Below, piece by piece: positions 1 to 4,380 of a DNA stretch of 8,446 bases; within the stretch, counting starts at the first letter, position 1; every line of letters begins with the position of its first letter. Under the pieces are notes generated by a model that saw only the letters and a list, made by a program, of their open reading frames with translations, was not told the DNA's origin and ran no database searches. The DNA comes from Halobacteriales archaeon SW_9_67_25 (GTDB lineage: Archaea; Halobacteriota; Halobacteria; Halobacteriales; Haloarculaceae). The DNA lies in the NCBI GenBank assembly GCA_003022745.1, contig PXSU01000139.1, forward strand, positions 1-8,446, read 5' to 3'. A program made the translations under genes and the position numbers.

Positions 1-1
1 G

Positions 2-1780
2 CGCAAGGCGGGGCTGCCGATCCTGCTGTCGCGGACCGGCGACGAGAAACACTGGCCGTTCGTCGAGGACACCGCCGTCCCGGCCGAGAACCTCCCCGAG
101 TACGTCGCGGACATCCAGGCGCTGTTCGACGAGTACGACACGTTCGCCTCCTACTACGCCCACGCCGGGCCGGGCGTGTTGCACATCCGGCCACTCCTGA
201 ACCTGAAAGAGGGGGCTGGCGTCGAGGCGATGGCAGAGATCGCCGACGAGGTGACCGAGCTCGTCATCGAGTACGGCGGCAGCGTTTCGGGTGAACACGG
301 CGACGGCAGGGCCCGGACGAAGTGGAACCGGAAACTCTACGACGACCGGCTCTGGGAGGCGTTCCACGCGCTGAAGACGGCCTTCGACCCGGACTGGCTG
401 CTCAACCCCGGGCAGGTCGTCTTCCCCCAGGACGACCCGGTCGCGGTGAACGAGGACCTCCGGTACGACCCCGACTACGCCTTCGACGCCGACTTCGAGC
501 CCGTCCTGTCGTGGGACAACGAGAACGGCTTCCAGGGGATGGTCGAGCTCTGTCACGGCTGTGCGGGCTGTACCGGCCACCAGGACACCACGGGGGGCGT
601 GATGTGTCCCACCTACCGCGCCGCCGAGGAGGAAATTACGTCCACCCGGGGCCGGGCGAACATGCTCCGGGCGGCGATGAACGGCGACCTGCCAGAGGAC
701 CCCTTCTCCGAGGAGTTCGTCCACGAGGTGCTGGACCTCTGTGTCGGGTGCAAGGGCTGCAAGCACGACTGTCCCAGCGGCGTCGACATGGCCAAACTCA
801 AGGCGGAGGTCGTCCACGAGTACCACCAGCGCGAGGGGCTGACCGTCCGGGATCGCATGTTTGCCAACGTCGAGGACGTACTCTCGCTGGGGAGCACTTT
901 CGCCCCCGTCTCGAACTGGGCGATGAACCTGCCGGGTGTCGGCTGGCTGATGGAGAAGACGGTCGGTATCGCCCGCGAGCGGACCTTCCCCGCGTTCCAC
1001 CGGACGACCTTCCGGGACTGGTGGGACGCGCGAGGCGGCCCGCAGGTCCCGCGCGAGGCGGCGGACCACCGGGCGCTCCTGGTGGCCGACCCGTACACGA
1101 ACTACAGCCACCCGGACGTCGGGAAGGCGGCCGTCCGGGTTCTGGAGGCGGCCGGCGTCCACCTGCAAGTGCCCGAGGAGGTGAGCGACAGTGGCCGGCC
1201 CGCCTTCTCGAAGAGCATGCTCGATCACGCCCGCGAGACGGCACGCGGGAACGTCGACGCGCTCGCGCCGCGGGTACGCGAGGGCTGGGACGTCGTGACC
1301 GTCGAGCCCTCCGATGCGGTGATGTACCAGCTCGACTACCTCGATTTGCTCTCCGGCGAGGACGTCGAGGCCGTCGCGGCCAGCGCCTACGGCGTCTGTG
1401 AGTACCTCGACCGGTTGGGCCTCGGGGCCGACATCGACTTCCAGGCCCCGGCGGAGACGCTGACCTACCACGGCCACTGCCAGCAGACCGCGGTCGGGAA
1501 CGACCACCACGCCGTCGGCCTGCTCCGGCGGGCCGGCTACGAAGTGGACCCGCTGGACTCGGGCTGTTGTGGGATGGCCGGCTCGTTCGGCTACGAGGCC
1601 GAGCACTACTCGATGAGTACGGCTATCGGGGAGTTGCTGTTCGACCAGGTCGAGGATTCGTCCGGCGACGAGGTCGTCGCCCCCGGGGCGTCCTGCCGGT
1701 CACAACTGCTCGAACACGACGAGTACGACGACGAACCGCCCCACCCCGTCGAGAAACTCGCGGCCGCGCTCCCCGACTGA
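2..1780 (+). CDS. FAD-linked oxidase / Fe-S / CCG-domain fusion (D-lactate or glycolate dehydrogenase type), C-terminal part
   Basis: The gene enters from the left edge; 592 residues are visible, and proteins of this fusion family run to about 1000, so the FAD-binding N-terminus lies outside. Visible order: the FAD-oxidase C-terminal domain with GEHGDGRART (bases 290-319); two ferredoxin-like cysteine sets, CHGCAGC plus a CP (bases 551-610) and CVGCKGCKHDCP (bases 740-775), expected to bind two [4Fe-4S] clusters; then a CCG (cysteine-rich) domain with HGHC (near 1472), DSGCCGMAGSFGYE (near 1556) and GASC (near 1685). The family oxidises D-2-hydroxyacids at the membrane face and passes electrons through the clusters to quinone or another carrier; the exact substrate cannot be read here. 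One oddity: EPSD (near 1309) stands where many CCG proteins have EPSC, so one cluster cysteine may be absent, or this is normal for the haloarchaeal branch. No functional gene follows it; decayed remnants begin about 50 bases after the TGA. Confidence 0.9.
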   Translation, partial: RKAGLPILLSRTGDEKHWPFVEDTAVPAENLPEYVADIQALFDEYDTFASYYAHAGPGVLHIRPLLNLKEGAGVEAMAEIADEVTELVIEYGGSVSGEHGDGRARTKWNRKLYDDRLWEAFHALKTAFDPDWLLNPGQVVFPQDDPVAVNEDLRYDPDYAFDADFEPVLSWDNENGFQGMVELCHGCAGCTGHQDTTGGVMCPTYRAAEEEITSTRGRANMLRAAMNGDLPEDPFSEEFVHEVLDLCVGCKGCKHDCPSGVDMAKLKAEVVHEYHQREGLTVRDRMFANVEDVLSLGSTFAPVSNWAMNLPGVGWLMEKTVGIARERTFPAFHRTTFRDWWDARGGPQVPREAADHRALLVADPYTNYSHPDVGKAAVRVLEAAGVHLQVPEEVSDSGRPAFSKSMLDHARETARGNVDALAPRVREGWDVVTVEPSDAVMYQLDYLDLLSGEDVEAVAASAYGVCEYLDRLGLGADIDFQAPAETLTYHGHCQQTAVGNDHHAVGLLRRAGYEVDPLDSGCCGMAGSFGYEAEHYSMSTAIGELLFDQVEDSSGDEVVAPGASCRSQLLEHDEYDDEPPHPVEKLAAALPD

Positions 1781-1830
1781 CAGTGCCGGCGCGCCCGGTC
1801 GAGCCGACCGCGCAGCGTCGTGCCCCGCTG

Positions 1831-2196
1831 TGCCTGTGCTGTTTTCACACTCTTCTCTATCCGGAGACACACTACGACATCGTGACGGTCAGTTTCTTCG
1901 GGACGCTCGACCGACTGGGCGATCTGAAGGCTGCGCTCCGACCCGGCGGGCTGTTGTTCTATCAGCACCACCTCCGGTCGGACCCGCCGGCGGAGGCAGG
2001 CCCCAGCAGCCAGCGGTACCGGTTCCGCTCGAACGAACTGCTCTACGCCTGTCTCGACCTCACCGTTCTGTACTACGAGGAATCGAGCGAGTACTGGCAG
2101 GGGAAACTGTCCTCGACTGTCGAGCTCGTCGCTCGCAACAGCCACAGCGGGACTCAATCGTATCCGGAGCCACCCCGGCCGACCACCGGCGAGTGA
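1831..2196 (+). pseudogene. N-terminally truncated class I SAM-dependent methyltransferase remnant
   Basis: In the frame ending at TGA 2194-2196 the sequence reads like the C-terminal half of a class I methyltransferase. YDIVTVSFFGTLDRLGDLK, then ALRPGGLLFYQHHLRS (the strand and turn after motif III), then RYRFRSNELLYACLDLTVLYYEES and a short polar tail. This resembles haloarchaeal TehB-like methyltransferases as I remember them. The glycine-rich SAM-binding motif I and everything before it are missing. The open frame extends upstream only through sequence that is antisense-like to, or out of frame with, the preceding oxidase gene, and no credible start or promoter lies near 1831. I read it as a dead 3' fragment that came to lie beside the oxidase stop codon. 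A truncated but expressed protein is unlikely because SAM binding would be lost. The left limit of homology is uncertain by some tens of bases. Confidence 0.7.
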
Positions 2197-2236
2197 CCCG
2201 ATCGCCTCCAAGGTTCGAGTCGCCTCCCGTCCAAAA

Positions 2237-2405
2237 ACTGTCCAGCCGGTCGTCGCCAACGAACCCGCCCTCCGGAACGGCGTGCGGTACACCGGGACGG
2301 ACCTCAACCGCTCGTTCCCCGGGGACCTCGACGGGGACGTCTGCGAAATCTGGTATCTTCGGCGTCTACGGCACCATCACCGGGACGCTCCAGCCGCCGG
2401 AGTGA
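2237..2405 (+). pseudogene. Remnant of an AspA/AstE-like (M14 superfamily) succinylglutamate desuccinylase/aspartoacylase
   Basis: In one frame bases 2240-2350 read VQPVVANEPALRNGV followed by RYTGTDLNRSFPGDLDGD. The segment TDLNRSFPGD is the NR-FPG signature near the zinc and substrate site of the AspA/AstE deacylases, and VANEPAL fits the segment before it. After GDLDGDV this frame becomes Arg/His-rich and implausible. A shift to the next frame at about 2346 gives GIFGVYGTITGTLQPPE and a TGA at 2403-2405, which looks like the C-terminal end of the same family. The simplest reading is a large internal deletion with a frame change, plus loss of the N-terminus containing the first zinc ligands. 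It lies about 40 bases downstream of the methyltransferase remnant on the same strand. The family call rests on one short but characteristic motif; the C-terminal piece is inference. Confidence 0.55.
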
Positions 2406-2573
2406 CCCCCCGGTGTTCGTGCTCTCGTCAGCGAGCGAGCAGAGCAGTCCCGGTAGGCTACGCATAGCTTTCGTCCTCGTCGAACGCTTCCGGTCGCCCC
2501 GGGTCGTCGTTCCCGAAGCACGCATTCCTCCGGTGGCGCACCGGGCCGGGGTGGTGGGCGGATGAGCGTATTC
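2406..2573. other. Non-coding stretch with a possible minus-strand C-terminal coding remnant
   Basis: I see no intact gene here. On the minus strand, the frame ending at a TAG (plus-strand bases 2458-2460) reads NDDPGRPEAFDEDESYA just before the stop, an acidic tail typical of haloarchaeal proteins. The frame is open for only about 38 codons, has no start, and matches no family I know. It may be the last trace of another decayed gene or chance. GC drops sharply from about 2566 rightwards. Confidence 0.15.
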
Positions 2574-2598
2574 ATTTTTCTCTATATCTATATTTTGT
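2574..2598 (+). promoter_or_regulatory. AT-rich TATA-like stretch
   Basis: A run of T and alternating TATA (TTTTTCTCTATATCTATATT) stands out in a GC-rich genome. It could be a basal promoter for the small ORF starting at 2600, although a start that close would lie inside the usual 25-27 base TATA spacing. It could instead be part of foreign AT-rich DNA. No B-recognition element is obvious. Confidence 0.2.
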
Positions 2599-2599
2599 A

Positions 2600-2854
2600 T
2601 TGTCATATCCTGCTTGTGGCGTCCGGTCGCCGGTCAGCGACGGGGATGGACGGTATGTACTTGAATTCGATGCTGTCTGGTATGCCATTCCGGCCTCTAT
2701 CGCATTCGTCGTGATTGCACTCGGGATCATGTTTGACAGCCTGACTATATACCTAATGACTAATAGGGAAAGTGACAATCGAACTCAGATCCCTCTCGTG
2801 TCGTTCGTTCGCCCCGCTTCGCTCGGCAGAACTCACGGGCGGCGAGGGATTTGA
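2600..2854 (+). CDS. Doubtful small single-pass membrane protein in an AT-richer patch
   Basis: This 84-codon frame begins at TTG and encodes a hydrophilic stretch, one convincing hydrophobic helix (IPASIAFVVIALGIMF, about residues 31-46, continuing to LTIYLM), then a polar tail. I recognise no family. The base composition is clearly less GC-rich than the flanking genes, which suggests transferred DNA. The last codons, GRRGI and the stop, lie within the duplicated tRNA-Arg 3' end (2835-2857), so the present C-terminus was made or changed by the recombination that placed that copy. The frame is also open upstream of the TTG, so this could equally be a C-terminal fragment. The opposite strand carries an open frame of similar length that is Ser/Thr-rich and looks less like a protein. 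Against it being real: weak start codon, no ribosome site, and decayed surroundings. Confidence 0.25.
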   Translation: MSYPACGVRSPVSDGDGRYVLEFDAVWYAIPASIAFVVIALGIMFDSLTIYLMTNRESDNRTQIPLVSFVRPASLGRTHGRRGI

Positions 2855-2857
2855 ACC
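2835..2857 (-). repeat. Direct duplicate of the tRNA-Arg(CCG) 3' end (att-like integration scar)
   Basis: These 23 bases are identical to 2949-2971, which cover the discriminator base, the 3' acceptor strand and the T-stem/loop of tRNA-Arg(CCG). The two copies are in the same orientation and 114 bp apart, with the extra copy on the 3' side of the tRNA. This is how integrative elements that recombine into the 3' half of a tRNA gene leave an intact tRNA at one end and a partial copy at the other. No integrase gene is visible, and only 91 bases lie between the copies, so this is a scar or a residual nested site. Confidence 0.8.
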
Positions 2858-2904
2858 GAGTGGAGACGGTCCTGCTCACTCTGTTGGGCGGGCTGCGACT
2901 CCCC

Positions 2905-2925
2905 GGGTTCAAAGTCCTCGCTGCC
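2905..2925 (+). repeat. Degenerate inverted copy of the tRNA-Arg 3' end
   Basis: Reading the plus strand, GGGTTCAAAGTCCTCGCTGC plus one C matches the minus-strand tRNA 3' end (GGGTTCAAATCCCTCGCCGC plus C) at 18 of 21 positions. It is inverted relative to the two perfect copies and lies between them. Part of the match is the universal T-loop GGTTCAAA, but the match continues through the acceptor side. It could be an old att core, an integrase arm site, or coincidence helped by base composition. Confidence 0.4.
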
Positions 2926-2949
2926 GGTTCGCTCACTGCGTTCGCTGTA

Positions 2950-3022
2950 CGGGCGGCGAGGGATTTGAACCCCCGACCATCTGGTCCGGAACCAGGCGTT
3001 CTATCCGCTGAACTAGCCGCCC
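2950..3022 (-). tRNA. tRNA-Arg, anticodon CCG
   Basis: Read on the minus strand, the cloverleaf is complete: acceptor GGGCGGC pairing with GCCGCCC; D-arm GTTC-AGCGGATA-GAAC; anticodon arm CCTGG-TTCCGGA-CCAGG with CCG at the anticodon; five-base variable loop TGGTC; T-arm GGGGG-TTCAAAT-CCCTC, one G-T pair; discriminator G at 2950. No intron is present and CCA is not encoded, as is common in archaea. It decodes CGG, one of the frequent Arg codons at this GC content. Its 3' end is duplicated at 2835-2857. Its 5' flank is only about 24 bp before the end of a mobile-element-like sequence, so its promoter lies at or within that boundary. Confidence 0.97.
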
Positions 3023-3056
3023 TCACGCACCCGTAACAGACAGCGATTGACATCCT

Positions 3057-3077
3057 CCTCCGCCTGAAGGCGGGAGG
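3057..3077. repeat. Subterminal hairpin of the mobile element
   Basis: CCTCCGCC (3057-3064) and GGCGGGAGG (3069-3077) form a stem with one bulged G and a TGAA loop. It lies about six bases inside the proposed left edge (TTGAC), the usual place for the imperfect hairpin recognised by Y1 transposases of the IS200/IS605 family. Identity as a transposase site is inference. Confidence 0.55.
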
Positions 3078-3113
3078 AATCCCGACCGCACCGCGTTTGG
3101 GAGTTTCAGGTTT

Positions 3114-3182
3114 GCAGTCCCACCGAGCATCGCCACGGTGGGAATCCGGTGGGATGCTCATGGTCTGGGCGGGTGGGACTGC
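3114..3182. repeat. Long multi-segment stem-loop (possible structured RNA)
   Basis: Three nested stems occur within 69 bases. The outer stem is GCAGTCCCACC (3114-3124) with GGTGGGACTGC (3172-3182), 11 perfect pairs. The middle stem is GAGCATC (3125-3131) with GATGCTC (3153-3159), 7 pairs stacked directly on one side of the outer stem. The inner hairpin is CCACGG near 3133 with CCGGTGG ending at 3152. Twelve unpaired bases (3160-3171) lie on one side. Such a structure fits an RNA scaffold, for example an omega-RNA of a tnpB-type element, or a DNA cruciform used in transposition; the sequence does not decide which strand is used. Confidence 0.5.
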
Positions 3183-3224
3183 TGGCAGTGCCAAGCCGCC
3201 GTTACGTGTATCCTCAGCCGTGTT

Positions 3225-3269
3225 TGGCGTCCACGTGTTGTTTTAGCCACGGGGACGCCAGCAGGCGTC
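3225..3269. repeat. Second strong hairpin with an alternative fold
   Basis: TGGCGTCC-A-CGTG (3225-3237) pairs with CACG-G-GGACGCCA (3248-3260): 12 pairs with one A-G mismatch and a ten-base T-rich loop. Part of its right arm, GACGCC (3254-3259), can instead pair with GGCGTC (3264-3269) across a four-base loop. The two folds exclude one another, as in a conformational switch or simply a repeat-rich decayed region. Confidence 0.45.
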
Positions 3270-3375
3270 AGCGGAGTTCACGGTAGCGGAAGTTCGCAAC
3301 ACAGTCACTACGTTTCGGACGGTTCGAGCATCCGACGTTCGTGACCACGTTCCAGAGATTGTCTCATTGCTGTGG

Positions 3376-3457
3376 GCGGACAGGCCGCCTCTGTAGGACG
3401 GGACGGAATCCGCTCCGTTCCGACCGGTTCCTAACTCCTGATAGGGCGGCCTGCCGC
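3376..3457. repeat. Imperfect inverted repeat in the middle of the element
   Basis: GCGGACAGGCCGCC (3376-3389) and GGCGGCCTGCCGC (3445-3457) are complementary except for one missing base, and enclose a 55-base loop rich in CCGTTCC/GGACGG-type partial complements. It adds to the structural density of the region but has no recognised role. Confidence 0.35.
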
Positions 3458-3526
3458 TTAAATGTTCGCGTGGGAAACTCGGCAAGCCTGTGAACGGTGG
3501 TCGGATTCCCACCATGTCGGCTTCAT

Positions 3527-3606
3527 CCCCCGCCTGTTCGTTCCTCGGCTCTGACCTGAACGGTCGGAACACTCGTCCCTCACGGGAAGGCGGGGGTATT
3601 CGCCTT
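3527..3606. repeat. Right-end hairpin with an enlarged, internally folded loop
   Basis: CCCCCGCCT (3527-3535) pairs perfectly with AGGCGGGGG (3588-3596) across 52 bases. Inside, GTTCC (3540-3544) pairs with GGAAC (3566-3570), and GACC (3553-3556) pairs with GGTC (3562-3565), so one side of the inner stem is continuous. AAGGCG (3587-3592) can alternatively pair with CGCCTT (3601-3606). Related haloarchaeal elements, as I remember them, have a short loop at this hairpin, so the loop here appears expanded. Confidence 0.45.
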
Positions 3607-3645
3607 GACTATCTATAATTACTCACGGGCGTATAGCCGACAGTA

Positions 3646-4305
3646 TCAGGGCGACTCGTCGGTCTCCAGGGTGAAACTGGCGGTCGGGTAGGCGGTGCAG
3701 GTCAGACAGTAGCCACGCTCCATCTCGTCCTCGTTGAGCGTGTCGTTTTGCCTGTGCTGGATGTACTCCTGTGCGGGCCCTTCTTCGATGTGGCCCGAAC
3801 ACGAGAGACACTGCCCTTCGCGGCAGGCGTAGGGCAGGTCCCAGCCCCGCTCTTCGCCGACATCGAGGATGTTCTCGTTGTTGGCGATCTCGATGGTCTC
3901 TCCCGCTTTGGCGAACTCGATCTCGTAGACCTCGATTTCGTCTTCTGCGATAGCGTCGGGATCGAATCCCTCTTTCTCGTCGGCTTCGCCCTCTGCGAGT
4001 TCCCCCTCGGCACCGGCGCCGATAGCACCCGCAGCGCCGCCACCGCCGATCGAGCGGTTCATCGGCTCGGGGAACTCGGTCTCCGGGACCGACTTGGCAC
4101 GCTGTTCGAGGACCTGCTGGGAGATGTCCTCGGTGGGCTCCCAGCCCGTCCCCCCGGCGTAGTGGGCGAGTACCACGACGACCGTCAGCACGAACGCCGC
4201 GAGCACTGCGGGCGAGCCCAGAGTAGTGAGGTCGGCAATCCAAAAACCCATGAACCCGAGCCACAGCAGCAACGCAACGCCGATGGCGATGGCGTCTCGG
4301 TTCAT
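3646..4305 (-). CDS. Membrane-anchored plant-type 2Fe-2S ferredoxin
   Basis: The 219-residue protein has two parts. Residues about 5-24 and 31-48 are hydrophobic and form a likely two-helix membrane anchor. After a Gly/Ala- and Glu-rich linker (residues 85-112), residues about 122-219 form a [2Fe-2S] ferredoxin domain. It carries CREGQCLSC (C161, C166, C169) and GYCLTCTAYP; by alignment with plant ferredoxin LTCVAYP the fourth ligand is C203, which leaves C200 as an extra cysteine beside the cluster. The acidic composition is typical of haloarchaeal ferredoxins. It should carry single electrons at the inner membrane face; its partner cannot be named from this window. The ATG at 4305 sits 27 bases from a TATA-like TTAATTAA, supporting this start and a leaderless transcript. 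It is separated from nurA by 75 bases that contain its promoter, so it is probably its own unit. Its 3' end lies about 36 bases from the mobile-element border. Confidence 0.92.
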   Translation of the reverse strand: MNRDAIAIGVALLLWLGFMGFWIADLTTLGSPAVLAAFVLTVVVVLAHYAGGTGWEPTEDISQQVLEQRAKSVPETEFPEPMNRSIGGGGAAGAIGAGAEGELAEGEADEKEGFDPDAIAEDEIEVYEIEFAKAGETIEIANNENILDVGEERGWDLPYACREGQCLSCSGHIEEGPAQEYIQHRQNDTLNEDEMERGYCLTCTAYPTASFTLETDESP

Positions 4306-4328
4306 GTAGAAGGCTATAGCGCACCGGT

Positions 4329-4336
4329 TTAATTAA
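4329..4336 (-). promoter_or_regulatory. TATA box of the ferredoxin gene
   Basis: TTAATTAA is centred about 27 bases upstream of the ferredoxin ATG on the minus strand, with AACAACAA just upstream. This spacing places transcription initiation at or next to the start codon, the leaderless arrangement common in haloarchaea. No ribosome-binding site is visible before the ATG. Confidence 0.6.
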
Positions 4337-4348
4337 TTGTTGTTTCCG

Positions 4349-4374
4349 CGTGTCCGGTCCGCGTCGGAGACACG
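4349..4374 (-). terminator. Possible transcription terminator or stem-loop after nurA
   Basis: CGTGTC (4349-4354) and GACACG (4369-4374) are perfectly complementary with a 14-base loop that can pair further (TCCG with CGGA). It lies directly downstream of the nurA stop and upstream of the ferredoxin promoter. There is no clean U-tract after it on the minus strand, so function as a terminator is uncertain. Confidence 0.3.
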
Positions 4375-4380
4375 GAGGTC

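Larger units (their letters stand above)
3047..3609. mobile_element. TnpB-less, structure-rich element with IS200/IS605 (IS1341)-like ends
   Basis: The region between tRNA-Arg and the ferredoxin gene has no plausible protein gene but many strong inverted repeats. Its ends match terminal hairpins I recall from haloarchaeal IS200/IS605 and IS1341-type (tnpB) elements: the left end TTGACATCCTCCTCCGCC with hairpin 3057-3077 followed by GGAATCCC, and the right end GTCGGCTTCATCCCC with AGGCGGGGGTATTCGCCTT. The pentamer TTGAC occurs at both edges (3047-3051 and 3605-3609). These elements insert beside a short target sequence and carry no long terminal inverted repeats, so the match is by subterminal hairpins. 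No TnpA Y1 transposase or TnpB nuclease motifs remain in any frame, so it is non-autonomous or decayed. The orientation is uncertain: either end could be the transposition right end. Exact borders are inferred. Confidence 0.55.

Noticed and set aside
1606..2307. Minus-strand frame of 233 codons over the methyltransferase remnant
   Set aside because: The plus strand shows clear methyltransferase homology; the minus frame has no domain and spans the oxidase 3' end.
2760..3194. Minus-strand frame of 144 codons with apparent internal repeat (FKSLAAR twice)
   Set aside because: The repeat is simply the translated tRNA-Arg 3' end and its duplicate; the frame runs through the tRNA gene.
3243..3572. 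Minus-strand frame of 109 codons inside the mobile element as a tnpB or other gene
   Set aside because: It has no TnpB RuvC or zinc-ribbon motif and Ser/Arg/Pro-rich composition. It could be the trace of a former gene, but the sequence does not support a functional product.
3047..3609. CRISPR array
   Set aside because: The repeats here are inverted and of different sequence, without regularly spaced direct repeats; none is seen elsewhere in the window either.
2831..3631. Eleven-base identity ACTCACGGGCG at 2831 and 3621 as a flanking att pair around the tRNA and element
   Set aside because: An 11-mer match is expected several times by chance in a window this long, and the second copy lacks the tRNA-derived sequence.
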